A stretch of 64,000 bases of DNA from Granulibacter bethesdensis CGDNIH1 (GTDB lineage Bacteria; Pseudomonadota; Alphaproteobacteria; Acetobacterales; Acetobacteraceae). The stretch is from assembly GCF_000014285.2 (NCBI RefSeq), contig NC_008343.2, forward strand, positions 2,528,501 through 2,592,500. The letters run 5' to 3'. The notes below the pieces were generated by a model, which was not told where the DNA came from, did not search any database, and worked only from the letters and a program-made list of their open reading frames with translations. Of this stretch, positions 53,317 through 62,705 are shown piece by piece; the first letter of the stretch is position 1, and the number at the start of each line of letters is the position of its first letter. Made by a program: the position numbers and the translations under genes.

Positions 53317-54471
53317 CTATTCGGTTGACTTTGGCAGCAGCACATAAAGCCGTCCCTGCCGGTTCATCTGCCCTGCCACCGCCTTGGCCTGCGGGCCATA
53401 GCCAAAATAAATATCCGCCCGCGTCATCCCGCTAATGGCTGAACCGGTATCCTGTGCCACCATCAGGCGCTGAAGGGCGCTTTGGCCGCCCGGATCCGTG
53501 GTATCCACCCAGACCGGCGCGCCCAGCGGAACGATACGGCGATCCACCGCCACCGAACGTCCTGCACTAAGCGGCACCCCCAGCGTTCCCGGTGCCCCTT
53601 CATTGCCAGGCATTCCTGTCAGTTCACGGAAAAACACAAAGGATGGATTGGCATTCATGATCTCCTGCGCCTGATCGGGATGAGTGCGCAACCAGTCACG
53701 GATGGAGGCTTCCGAGACCTGATCCGCCGTCATCTCACCCCGTTCGATCAGCACTTTCCCGATCGGCACATAAGGACGGCCGTTTTTACCGGCATAGGTC
53801 ACGCGTACCACATGTCCATCGGGCAAGCGCACCCTGCCTGATCCCTGAATCTGCAGAAAAAAAGCGTCAATCGGATCAGCCAGCCAGACAAGACCCAGAC
53901 GCTGCTTTTTCAGGGCACCGGCCTCGATCTCCGCCCGTGTATAATAAGGTTCCAGCTGCCCACCGACCATACGGCCGCTCAGATACTTCCCGCCTGGATC
54001 TGCCGGATCCGGCATCGACACCAGATCATCAGGGCGGCGCAGCAGGGGCGTCCGGTAACGCCCGATCGGAGAACGGGAGCCTTCTACCTCCGGCTCATAA
54101 TATCCCGTGAAAAGCGTGGGGGCAGAGGAGATGGCATAAGCCTGAAAATAACGCTGCACAAAGGCCCTTGCCGCTTGCTCATCTCCTTCGGGAACGGCTT
54201 GCACCGCCTTGCAGGCCGGGCGCCACTGTTCGGGCTGTCCACCCAGCCTGGCTGCCTGATCGGCGGCTCCCCCCAATGTCTGATCGTTCGGCAGGCTTAA
54301 CAGCCGGTCGCATTCCCGGGCGAAAACGGCAACGCCACGGGCCACATGGTCTGTTTGCCAACCCGGCAAATCATCCAGTGCCACAGGCTGAAGCTGGCTG
54401 ACACGGCCCGTTTGAGCACAGGCGGTCAGCACCACCATCAGAGACAACGCATACAGGGATTTTATCTGCAT
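53317..54471 (-). CDS. mltA: Membrane-bound lytic murein transglycosylase A
   Basis: 384 residues. Lipobox in VVLTAC (Cys18) anchors it in the outer membrane. The MltA domain (TLFTGYYEPEVEGSRSPIG) and the 3D domain (VAQDTGSAISGMTRADIYFGYGP, with its Asp residues) are both present. It cuts peptidoglycan glycan strands with formation of anhydro-muropeptides. It ends 20 bp from the kinase gene, which converges on it. The Tim44-like gene is upstream on the same strand. Confidence 0.95.
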   Translation of the reverse strand: MQIKSLYALSLMVVLTACAQTGRVSQLQPVALDDLPGWQTDHVARGVAVFARECDRLLSLPNDQTLGGAADQAARLGGQPEQWRPACKAVQAVPEGDEQAARAFVQRYFQAYAISSAPTLFTGYYEPEVEGSRSPIGRYRTPLLRRPDDLVSMPDPADPGGKYLSGRMVGGQLEPYYTRAEIEAGALKKQRLGLVWLADPIDAFFLQIQGSGRVRLPDGHVVRVTYAGKNGRPYVPIGKVLIERGEMTADQVSEASIRDWLRTHPDQAQEIMNANPSFVFFRELTGMPGNEGAPGTLGVPLSAGRSVAVDRRIVPLGAPVWVDTTDPGGQSALQRLMVAQDTGSAISGMTRADIYFGYGPQAKAVAGQMNRQGRLYVLLPKSTE

Positions 54472-54555
54472 ACTGCATAGTATGCATCATGTTGTATTCG
54501 AAAAAAACCCCTTAACCTTCTGAAAGGTCACATATTATATTGTCATTAACCTGTC

Positions 54556-55251
54556 TCAGGCATTGTCTGTGCCGGACAGACGCCAGGTCGGATCACGGCT
54601 GGCGAGATCCCGCTCAAACGTCCAGACATCGACAATTTCGGTCAGCCCTTCGACACCTTCGACCGGCTCCCCGGTGCGGTTAAGCATAACATTATGCTGA
54701 TCACTGACAAAACGAATGGTCAAAGCGGCCTGCGTCTGCTCCAGCCGGGCATTTTCAATCCGGATATCCCTGATGGACTGGATCTCCGTCTGCTGCCGGG
54801 CCCCGTCCTGTTCGCGCGCATCAATGGCCTGACAGAAAATCGTAAACGTCGCCTCCGTCAGCAGGGGACGCAGCGCCTCACGCTCACCCTGCGCATAGGC
54901 CGTCACGATAACGCGAAATGCCTGCTCCGCATTATTCAGGAAGCGCACTGCATCAAAGCTGCGATCAACCTCCTTCATGCGCGCAAGCACCTGCCCGGTC
55001 GGGCTGGATGCATCAGGCAGGACATAAGTCCGCGCTTCAGCCACCGCGGCATCGGGCCGACGCAGGCGAACCGGCAAACCGGGTATCCGGTTACCGGTCT
55101 GGCCTTGATTCGCCGGCACCTCCGGGCGTTCAAACCCGACACGTCGCCCCAGCACACTGCGAAGACGCAGAACCAGAAAAACCGCTATCATCCCCAGCAA
55201 CACCAGATCGACGGGAATATCGCCGTTCCTGATAGCCTCCATACCTGCCAT
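54556..55251 (-). CDS. Tim44-like domain protein
   Basis: 231 residues. One N-terminal membrane helix (about residues 13-33, LVLLGMIAVFLVL) and a C-terminal Tim44-like domain (VDRSFDAVRFLNNAEQAFRVIVTAYAQGEREAL, then LTIRFVSDQHNVMLNRTGEPVEG). Bacterial members (TimA) are linked to envelope protein handling. In many Alphaproteobacteria it is near secB and mltA, as here. It is 84 bp upstream of mltA on the same strand. Confidence 0.9.
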   Translation of the reverse strand: MAGMEAIRNGDIPVDLVLLGMIAVFLVLRLRSVLGRRVGFERPEVPANQGQTGNRIPGLPVRLRRPDAAVAEARTYVLPDASSPTGQVLARMKEVDRSFDAVRFLNNAEQAFRVIVTAYAQGEREALRPLLTEATFTIFCQAIDAREQDGARQQTEIQSIRDIRIENARLEQTQAALTIRFVSDQHNVMLNRTGEPVEGVEGLTEIVDVWTFERDLASRDPTWRLSGTDNA

Positions 55252-55488
55252 CCAATCGCGCCATTAAAATACAAAAGACGGTTTCTGCTCATTCAGATAA
55301 GGGGGCAGGCCGCTCCACACAACCTTTGTATCTTCTGACTTCGTCCTTCCAGGCTTTCTTACCTGATCAGAAAACCGACTCTGGAGAGTCCATCGCCTGA
55401 CCGGAAACAAAAGGTCCGTCAAAAAGAATTCTTCGTGTCAGCACGATCCCCGATTGCCGCGGCTGGCCGCGCAGGCCATACAGGACGC

Positions 55489-56043
55489 ATGATTTTGCTG
55501 CGCCATGGACAGAGCGAGTTCAACCTTCACTTCACGGCCACACGCCAGGATCCGGGCATTCATGACCCTGTCCTGACCGAGGCAGGGCTGGCACAGGCTG
55601 AAGCCGCCGCCATGGCTCTTGCGGGGGAAGGCATCGAGCGCATCTTTGCGTCCCCCTATACCCGGACCCTGCAAACGGCACGGCCCATTGCGCAGAATCT
55701 GGGGCTGCCTTTGATCATCACGCCGCTGATCCGGGAACGCTACGCCTTTGCCTGTGATGTCGGTACCCCTGCCAGCCATCTGGCGAAGGACTGGCCCGAA
55801 CATGATTTCTCTCAGCTTGATGAAATCTGGTGGCCCTCCTTAACGGAAAGCGAAGCGTCAATCCTCGCGCGGGCCGGACGTTTTCGGGCAGAAATGGCTG
55901 CCATCACAGGGTGGGAAAATACGCTTGTTGTCACCCATTGGGGTTTTATTCTGTCGATGACAGGGCAATCATTAACAAATGGTGAATGGATACGCTGCGA
56001 TCCACGTCAGGCAGGACCAGATACAATTATCTGGTCGGCATAA
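55489..56043 (+). CDS. Histidine phosphatase family protein
   Basis: 184 residues from ATG 55489, which has AGGA 5 nt upstream; a GTG start at 55435 would add 18 residues. RHGQ in MILLRHGQSEFN, the second loop ASPYTRTLQTARPI and the final His in LVVTHWGFIL are present. Substrate is unknown; the family ranges from SixA-like phosphohistidine phosphatases to mutases. It lies between the Tim44-like gene and secB. Confidence 0.85.
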   Translation: MILLRHGQSEFNLHFTATRQDPGIHDPVLTEAGLAQAEAAAMALAGEGIERIFASPYTRTLQTARPIAQNLGLPLIITPLIRERYAFACDVGTPASHLAKDWPEHDFSQLDEIWWPSLTESEASILARAGRFRAEMAAITGWENTLVVTHWGFILSMTGQSLTNGEWIRCDPRQAGPDTIIWSA

Positions 56044-56136
56044 ACATGACTTTTGTTTAAGGCCGTCTTATGCTGGCGCCTGCTTTTTGAATGTGATATT
56101 GCTCTATTAATCATTTAAGAGCCTTGGAGATACCAG

Positions 56137-56685
56137 ATGGCTGACATTGACGATACGACTGACGAGGACGTGCAGGACGAGGCCGTAACCGAAAACACCG
56201 CCAGCACTGGCCCGCAGGCAGGTCCGCCGCTCGTGGTCAATGTCCAGTATGTGAAAGATCTTTCTTTTGAAGTCCCGGGCGCACCGCAGATTTTCGCAGC
56301 CCTGCGTACGCAGCCGCAGGTTGATCTGAATCTGGATGTTCAGGTTCGCCGTCTGGAAGAACAGGCTCACATCTACGAAGTCGTCCTCGCCATCCGTGCA
56401 GAGGCCGTCGAGCGGGTTGAAGGCGAAGAAAAGGCCAATACCGTCTTCATCGCCGAGCTGTCCTATGGTGGCGTGTTCACGCTGAACGGTATCCCGGATG
56501 AAAGCATCGAACCGGTGCTGCTGGTCGAATGCCCCCGTCTGTTGTTCCCCTTCGCCCGCACGATCCTAGCGACCGTCACACGCGAAGGCGGTTTCCCGCC
56601 GGTCCAGCTTCAGCCGATCGACTTCGTCGCCCTGTGGCAGGCACGTCGTGCCCAGCAGCAGCAGGAAACGGTCGGGAACGCCTGA
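56137..56685 (+). CDS. secB: Protein-export chaperone SecB
   Basis: 182 residues, longer than E. coli (155) because of an acidic N-terminal extension of about 20 residues. Conserved parts include QYVKDLSFEVPGAPQIF, AELSYGGVFTLNGI and CPRLLFPFARTILATVTREGGFPPVQLQPIDFVALW. It binds unfolded precursors and passes them to SecA. GGAG lies 6-9 nt before the ATG. A strong terminator follows at 56715. Confidence 0.97.
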   Translation: MADIDDTTDEDVQDEAVTENTASTGPQAGPPLVVNVQYVKDLSFEVPGAPQIFAALRTQPQVDLNLDVQVRRLEEQAHIYEVVLAIRAEAVERVEGEEKANTVFIAELSYGGVFTLNGIPDESIEPVLLVECPRLLFPFARTILATVTREGGFPPVQLQPIDFVALWQARRAQQQQETVGNA

Positions 56686-56714
56686 TCTCAGGCTTCGGCA
56701 TGATGTTGAACAGG

Positions 56715-56743
56715 AAACGGGCCTCGCGAGAGGCCCGTTTTTT
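56715..56743. terminator. Strong terminator after secB
   Basis: CGGGCCTC (56718-56725), loop GCGA, GAGGCCCG (56730-56737), extended by A:T pairs and followed by six T on the plus strand; on the minus strand it is preceded by A and followed by T-poor DNA, so it stops secB and possibly serves the small minus-strand ORF too. Confidence 0.9.
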
Positions 56744-56760
56744 GTTATGGGTTGATCTGG

Positions 56761-56922
56761 TCAGAGCGTGCAGGCAACAGCGGCCGTCGTCACCCCGCAG
56801 GCTGCGTCATGCGCATGATTGGCGGAAGCGATCATGATCAGGGCCGCCAGAACCAGACCGGACAGCATCAGGGCAGCGGCCCGGATTGGGGTGGGACAAC
56901 GCATCAGAATGGATGTTTTCAT
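56761..56922 (-). CDS. Possible 53-residue membrane/secreted peptide
   Basis: Read directly from the sequence: begins MKTSILMRCPTPIRAAALML, has one hydrophobic stretch (ALMLSGLVLAALIMIASA) resembling a signal or anchor helix, then HAHDAACGVTTAAVACTL with two Cys. AAGG lies about 10 nt before the ATG. It is divergent from the LysR gene (98 bp between starts), the arrangement of a LysR regulator and its target. No homologue is known to me; it could be a chance ORF. Confidence 0.4.
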   Translation of the reverse strand: MKTSILMRCPTPIRAAALMLSGLVLAALIMIASANHAHDAACGVTTAAVACTL

Positions 56923-57020
56923 GGAACGAGGACCTTCTCAGCGAGAAGCCGGCCCCGTGCCGGCCTTGCAAAGAGAATGTGATCCTTCTTACAGTATTAA
57001 TCCAATCGATCCTTATCATA

Positions 57021-57947
57021 ATGTCCATCGTTCATCGTAATCTATCCCGCCTTGATCTGAACCTCCTGACCGCCTTCGATGCGATCTATACCGAGCGCAG
57101 CGTGACCAAAGCTGCCGAATGCATCGGGGTCGGGCAATCGGCGATGAGTCATAATCTCGCCCGGCTGCGCGAAGCCTTGCAGGATGAATTATTCGTCCGC
57201 ACCCCCTCCGGCATGGAGCCAACGCCCCGCGCCCGTGCGATTGCCGATACAGTCCGCAATCTGCTCTGGACTGTGCAGGACAAGCTGCTGACCACCCGCA
57301 GCTTCACCCCCGCCACGGCCGAGCGCATCTGGCGGATCGGACTGGCCGATAATATCGAGAGCCTGCTGATGCCGCCTTTGCTGGACATGATGCTGAAAGA
57401 GGCTCCCGGCATGCGTATCCAGGCGATCTTCACCGATGGTCTGCGCGTGCTGGAAGCACTGGATCGTGATGAGCTGGATATGGGCATCGGCGTTTTCCGC
57501 CATGGTGGCAACGTTCATAAACGGCGCAATTTCGCACCGGATTCCTATCTGTGCCTGTACGATCCAAAGCAGATTACGCTAGAGGGACCGATCACGCTGG
57601 ACCAATATGCCTCCCTGCCGCATGTGCTGGTCAGCCTGCGCGGCATCTTCCATGGGGTGGCGGATGATGCGCTGTCCCTGCTGGGGCGGACGCGGACCAT
57701 CGTGATGACCACACCGCATTTTCTCTCCGTGCCTTATGTGTTGCGGGGGGCGCCGGTTATTACGACCCTGCCGGGAACGCTGGCACGCTCGGCCGCCTCG
57801 GCACACGGGCTGTGCGTCAGCCCGTTGCCTTTTGAACTGGCACCGTTTCGCCTCTCGATGTTGTGGCACAGCTCCTATGACAATGATCCGGCCCATCGCT
57901 GGCTGCGCAATACGGTCGCCAGCCTGATGGACCAGATGCACACATGA
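57021..57947 (+). CDS. LysR-family transcriptional regulator
   Basis: 308 residues from ATG 57021. N-terminal winged helix-turn-helix (DLNLLTAFDAIYTERSVTKAAECIGVGQSAMSHNLARLRE in part) and a substrate-binding domain with the LysR pattern (RIWRIGLADNIESLLMPPLL). The inducer is unknown. It is divergent from the 53-residue ORF and ends 8 bp before the convergent ABC exporter. An autoregulated divergent promoter is possible. Confidence 0.93.
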   Translation: MSIVHRNLSRLDLNLLTAFDAIYTERSVTKAAECIGVGQSAMSHNLARLREALQDELFVRTPSGMEPTPRARAIADTVRNLLWTVQDKLLTTRSFTPATAERIWRIGLADNIESLLMPPLLDMMLKEAPGMRIQAIFTDGLRVLEALDRDELDMGIGVFRHGGNVHKRRNFAPDSYLCLYDPKQITLEGPITLDQYASLPHVLVSLRGIFHGVADDALSLLGRTRTIVMTTPHFLSVPYVLRGAPVITTLPGTLARSAASAHGLCVSPLPFELAPFRLSMLWHSSYDNDPAHRWLRNTVASLMDQMHT

Positions 57948-57954
57948 GCCTCCG

Positions 57955-59748
57955 TCAGGACATCTCCTGTACCAGCCCCATCGCCTGCCGTTCGAACAGC
58001 CTGCGATACAGCCCGCCCTCTCGCTGGATCAGACTGTCATGAGTGCCTTCCTCGACAATCCGGCCATGATCGAACACCAGAATCCGGTCCATCGACCGAA
58101 CAGTGGAAAGCCGATGCGCAATCACGATCGAGGTTCGACCGGCCATCAGCCGCTCCATCGCCTGCTGGATCAGCGCCTCCGACTCGGAATCGAGGCTGGC
58201 CGTTGCCTCATCCAGAATCAACACCGGAGCATCGGCCAGAAAGGCGCGGGCAATCGCAACACGCTGGCGCTCACCTCCTGACAGCTTGACACCGCGCTCT
58301 CCCACCATGGTGCGATACCCTTGTGGCAGGGCGCGAATGAACGCATCGGCATTTGCCAGCCGGGCCGCCTGCATGATCTCCTCCATGGAGGCACCGGGAC
58401 GGGCATAGGCAATGTTTTCAGCCAGAGACCGATGAAACAGCACAGCCTCCTGCGGGACCAATGCCATCTGACCGCGCAAGGACGACTGAGTCACGGTGGC
58501 AATATCCTGACCATCCACCAGAATGCGGCCATCGGTGACGTCATACAGACGCTGCAACAGCTTGACGAAGCTGCTTTTGCCGGATCCGGAATGTCCGACC
58601 AGCCCCACCCGCTCCCCCGCTGCGATGCGCAGGGAAAAATCTTCAAACAGGGGTGTGGTGTGACTGCCATAGCGGAACGTCACATGATCGAACATGATTT
58701 CTCCCCGACCGGCCCGCAAGAGTACGGCTCCGGGACGGTCCTCCACACCGAGCGGATGGGATTGCATTTCCACCAGCTCCTCCATCTCATTCACGCAGCG
58801 CTGGAGATTGGCGACATGCTGCCCGATATCCCGCAGATAGCCATGCACCACGAAATAGGCCGTCATCACGAAGGTCACATCGCCCGCTGTCGCCTGTCCC
58901 CGTGACCACAGCACAATGGCGTAACCGATAATCACCGTCCGTAAGACCAGCAGCACCAGCATCTGCGCCGAGCCGCTATTGGTCCCGTATATCCAGGTGC
59001 GTCGGGTGCGCTGCCGCCATTTGGTGAGGATCCTGCCCAGCACCCTGTCCTCCCGCGCTTCCGCACCGAAGGCTTTGACGACGGCATTGCAGGTCACAGC
59101 ATCCGCCATGGCCCCTCCCATCCTTGTATCCTGACGGTTGGACAGGCGGGCCGCAGGGGCCACACAAAGCAAGGACAAAGCAACCGACAGCCCGATATAG
59201 AAAATGGCGCCGATCCCGACTGACAGCCCCATCCCCGGCCAGTACCAGCCCAGCAGCAGCGCGGAGCCGACCAGAATCGTCAGAGCCGGCAACAGCGAGG
59301 TCAGCAAGGTATCGTTCAGCAGATCGACCGCCCAGATTCCACGCGTGACTTTCCGGACAATCGAGCCTGCGAAATTATTGGCGTGCCAGTCCGTGGAAAA
59401 ACGCTGCACGCGATAAAATGCATCGGCCGCAATCTGCTCCATCAGGCGCAGCGTCAGAGCCGTGATCCCTACAAACGAAACATGGCGCGCACCGACGACC
59501 AGAGCCCCCAGCAATCCCATCATGACCAGAATCGTCCATGGACCCCAAGGTCGCAACCCTGCATCAGGAACGGTCGATATGGCATCCACCAGCCAGCCGG
59601 ACAAAACCGGCAGCCCCAGATCGGCAATGGTTCCCGCCATCATCGTCAGGGCCGTCAGCAGCACCATCCGCCATTGCCGACCCCAATGACGGAATAAAAA
59701 TCTGAGCACCATGGCAACGGCACCCATGCGATCGCGGTAAACTGTCAT
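57955..59748 (-). CDS. ABC exporter (fused permease-ATPase)
   Basis: 597 residues from ATG 59748; ATG 59727 is an alternative and neither has a clear Shine-Dalgarno. A six-helix exporter membrane domain precedes an ATPase domain with Walker A GLVGHSGSGKSSF, signature KLSGGERQRVAIAR, Walker B VLILDEATASLDSE and the switch His in IAHRLSTV. Family resembles MsbA/ATM1-like half-transporters that work as homodimers; cargo is unknown. It converges on the LysR gene. Confidence 0.9.
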   Translation of the reverse strand: MTVYRDRMGAVAMVLRFLFRHWGRQWRMVLLTALTMMAGTIADLGLPVLSGWLVDAISTVPDAGLRPWGPWTILVMMGLLGALVVGARHVSFVGITALTLRLMEQIAADAFYRVQRFSTDWHANNFAGSIVRKVTRGIWAVDLLNDTLLTSLLPALTILVGSALLLGWYWPGMGLSVGIGAIFYIGLSVALSLLCVAPAARLSNRQDTRMGGAMADAVTCNAVVKAFGAEAREDRVLGRILTKWRQRTRRTWIYGTNSGSAQMLVLLVLRTVIIGYAIVLWSRGQATAGDVTFVMTAYFVVHGYLRDIGQHVANLQRCVNEMEELVEMQSHPLGVEDRPGAVLLRAGRGEIMFDHVTFRYGSHTTPLFEDFSLRIAAGERVGLVGHSGSGKSSFVKLLQRLYDVTDGRILVDGQDIATVTQSSLRGQMALVPQEAVLFHRSLAENIAYARPGASMEEIMQAARLANADAFIRALPQGYRTMVGERGVKLSGGERQRVAIARAFLADAPVLILDEATASLDSESEALIQQAMERLMAGRTSIVIAHRLSTVRSMDRILVFDHGRIVEEGTHDSLIQREGGLYRRLFERQAMGLVQEMS

Positions 59749-59960
59749 GATGCGTTCGTTATCTTTCAGGCAGTGCCGCAGCCATGCCGAATGGCGGCTC
59801 CATCCCTGTAAAGAGAGCAACAGGGAAGATGTGAAAATGACGCACAGAATAATGTTCGATCATTCCCTGCATCCACCCTGTGCGGATCGTGGCAGACCTT
59901 CTACAGTTTCATGATCGACTGACGCCTTGCCCCTGCAATTCAGGTCCAGGAACTATCAGC

Positions 59961-61214
59961 ATGAGCGGTACCAGCAGCATCGCCCGCAGCACAATGGCTT
60001 ATGTCCTGGCGGGGGGGCGTGGCTCCCGGTTGCTGGAGCTGACGGATACACGGGCGAAACCGGCCGTTTATTTTGGCGGCAAATCACGCATCATTGATTT
60101 CGCCCTGTCCAACGCGGTCAATAGCGGCATCCGCCGCATCGGGGTCGCCACCCAGTACAAAGCCCATTCGCTGATAAGGCACATGCAGCGTGGATGGAAT
60201 TTCTTCCGTCCCGAGCGTAATGAGGGCTTCGATATCCTGCCTGCCAGCCAGCGTGTCAGCGAAACCCAGTGGTATGAAGGCACCGCCGACGCAGTGTATC
60301 AGAATCTGGACATCATCGCGGGATATGAGCCGGAATACATGATCATTCTGGCGGGTGATCATATTTACAAGATGGATTACGAAATCATGCTCCACCAACA
60401 TGTGGAGCGTCAGGCCGATGTGACCGTCGGCTGCATCGAAGTCCCGCGAGAGGAAGCCACCGGCTTCGGCGTCATGCAGGTGGATGATACGGGTCGGATT
60501 ACAGCGTTTCTGGAAAAACCCTCCGATCCGCCCGGCATGCCGGGACAGCCCGACATAGCCCTTGCCAGCATGGGCATCTATGTTTTCAAAACGAAATTCC
60601 TGTTCGATGTTCTGCGCCGCGACGCCGCCGATCCTGACTCAAAACACGATTTCGGCGGGGACATCATTCCGGATCTGGTTGAAAACGGCACCGCCATCGC
60701 GCATCGCTTCAGTGATTCCTGTGTCCGCAGCAGCAAAACAGCAGAGGCTTACTGGCGGGATGTCGGGACGCTGGATTCCTACTGGCAGGCCAATCTCGAT
60801 CTGACCAATGTCGTGCCGACGCTTGATCTGTATGATTCAGGCTGGCCAATCTGGACCTATAACGAGATCAGCCCGCCCGCGAAATTCGTCTATGACGATG
60901 TGGGACGGCGCGGCATGGCCGTGGACAGTCTCGTCGCGGGCGGATGCATCGTTTCCGGGGCCTCGCTCAGCCGATCATTGATCTCCACCGGCTGTCGCGT
61001 GCACTCCTTCTCACAGCTGCACGGCACCGTTGTACTGCCTTATGCCGATATCGCCCGCAGCGCACGGTTACGGAACACCGTGGTGGATCGGGGCGTGCGT
61101 ATTCCGGAAGGGCTGGTCGTCGGTGAAGACCCCGAGCTGGACGCGAAACGGTTCCGCCGCACCGAAAAAGGCATCTGCCTGATTACCCAGCCCATGATTG
61201 ACCGGCTCGGCTGA
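59961..61214 (+). CDS. glgC: Glucose-1-phosphate adenylyltransferase
   Basis: 417 residues from ATG 59961, with AGGA 9 nt upstream. Makes ADP-glucose for glycogen. The nucleotide loop [15 protein letters not shown], the substrate motifs [14 protein letters not shown] and GTADAVYQN, and the C-terminal beta-helix ([15 protein letters not shown]) are present. glgA follows 33 bp later, so the two form a glycogen operon. It is divergent from the ABC exporter. Confidence 0.96.
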   Translation: MSGTSSIARSTMAYVLAGGRGSRLLELTDTRAKPAVYFGGKSRIIDFALSNAVNSGIRRIGVATQYKAHSLIRHMQRGWNFFRPERNEGFDILPASQRVSETQWYEGTADAVYQNLDIIAGYEPEYMIILAGDHIYKMDYEIMLHQHVERQADVTVGCIEVPREEATGFGVMQVDDTGRITAFLEKPSDPPGMPGQPDIALASMGIYVFKTKFLFDVLRRDAADPDSKHDFGGDIIPDLVENGTAIAHRFSDSCVRSSKTAEAYWRDVGTLDSYWQANLDLTNVVPTLDLYDSGWPIWTYNEISPPAKFVYDDVGRRGMAVDSLVAGGCIVSGASLSRSLISTGCRVHSFSQLHGTVVLPYADIARSARLRNTVVDRGVRIPEGLVVGEDPELDAKRFRRTEKGICLITQPMIDRLG

Positions 61215-61247
61215 TCGTTTTCCCTGTTCTGATCGGTTCCTGTCCAG

Positions 61248-62690
61248 ATGCGTGTTTTGAATGTGGCTTCGGAAGCCTATCCATGGATCAAGACCGGAGG
61301 GCTGGCTGATGTTGCCGGAGCACTTCCAGCCGCGCTCGCCGAGCATGATGTGGATATGCGTACCCTGCTGCCTGCTTATGCCGGGTTAAGGCAAAGGCCG
61401 GAGACCCGTCCGGTTCATCATTACGCCGATCTGTTCGGTGGAGCAGCCAGTATTCTTGAGGCCCGCCTCACCGGTGGACTGACCCTGTATCTGCTGGATG
61501 CACCACATCTCTATGACCGTCCCGGCGGCCCTTATACGGATGCCAACGGGCGGGACTGGGCCGATAATGCCGAGCGCTTTGCGGCTTTCTGCCGGGCGGC
61601 AGCCGATATCGCCCTTGGTATTCTGCCGGATTGGACGCCGGATATCGTGCATGCTCATGACTGGCAGGCCGGGCTTGTCCCCGCCTATCTGGCTCTGTCG
61701 GAAGCCTCACCAAGACCACCCGTCCTTTTTACCATCCATAATCTGGCTTTTCAGGGCGTTGTCCCACGGGATCGTCTGGCCGCCCTGCTGCTGCCGCCCG
61801 ACAGTTTCTCGGTGGATGGGGTGGAGTATTACGGCCAGATCGGACTGCTCAAAGCCGGGCTGCACTATGCCGATGCGCTGACCACCGTCAGCCCGAGCTA
61901 TGCCCGCGAAATCCAGACCGATACCGGGGGCATGGGGCTGGGAGGATTGCTGCGCGACCGCGCCGCCGTGCTCAACGGCCTGCTGAACGGCATCGACATG
62001 ACCGAATGGAATCCGGCCCATGATCCGCATGTGAAAGCCCATTTCGACCGTCACAGCCTGGAACACCGGACCATCAATCGTGAGGCCCTGCGCACGCGGT
62101 TTGGATTGGATTCCTCAGCAGGCCCGCTCTTCGGCATTGTCAGCCGCCTGACCGGCCAGAAAGGGATTGATCTGGTTCTGAATGCTCTGCCTTTCCTGAT
62201 CTCGCAACAGGCTCAGCTGGTCGTGCTGGGCAGTGGAGACAAAGGGCTGGAACAGGGATTGTTACAAGCGGCGCAAACTCATCCAAGGCAGATTGCCGTC
62301 TTTTCAGGATATGACGAGGCCCTGTCCCGCCAGATTTTCAGCGGCGCCGATGCCATGCTGATCCCCTCACGTTTCGAACCATGCGGTCTGACCCAGCTTT
62401 ACGCGATGCGTTACGGCGCGGTTCCCATCGTATCCCGCGTGGGGGGCCTGGCAGACACCATCATCGACGCCAATACCGCCGCCTGTGAGGCAGGCGTTGC
62501 GACCGGACTGATGTTCCAGCCGGACGGAGAAGATAGTCTGATCGAACCGCTCTCCCGCGCCATCCGGCTGTTCCATCAGGCCGAAATATGGGAGCGGCTT
62601 CAGCATCGCGGCATGGAAACAGATAGCAGCTGGACCTTGCGAAGCACAGCCTATGTCGCGCTCTACACCCGGTTGCTCTCGCTCCGTTAA
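61248..62690 (+). CDS. glgA: Glycogen synthase (ADP-glucose)
   Basis: 480 residues. GT5 glycosyltransferase adding ADP-glucose to the glycogen chain. The N-terminal KTGGLADVAGALP loop and the C-terminal SRFEPCGLTQLYAMRYG and VGGLADTI motifs are intact. Length is normal (about 477). No branching enzyme (glgB), phosphorylase (glgP) or glgX is in the window. Confidence 0.96.
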   Translation: MRVLNVASEAYPWIKTGGLADVAGALPAALAEHDVDMRTLLPAYAGLRQRPETRPVHHYADLFGGAASILEARLTGGLTLYLLDAPHLYDRPGGPYTDANGRDWADNAERFAAFCRAAADIALGILPDWTPDIVHAHDWQAGLVPAYLALSEASPRPPVLFTIHNLAFQGVVPRDRLAALLLPPDSFSVDGVEYYGQIGLLKAGLHYADALTTVSPSYAREIQTDTGGMGLGGLLRDRAAVLNGLLNGIDMTEWNPAHDPHVKAHFDRHSLEHRTINREALRTRFGLDSSAGPLFGIVSRLTGQKGIDLVLNALPFLISQQAQLVVLGSGDKGLEQGLLQAAQTHPRQIAVFSGYDEALSRQIFSGADAMLIPSRFEPCGLTQLYAMRYGAVPIVSRVGGLADTIIDANTAACEAGVATGLMFQPDGEDSLIEPLSRAIRLFHQAEIWERLQHRGMETDSSWTLRSTAYVALYTRLLSLR

Positions 62691-62705
62691 AAGCCGCCTG
62701 CTCGA

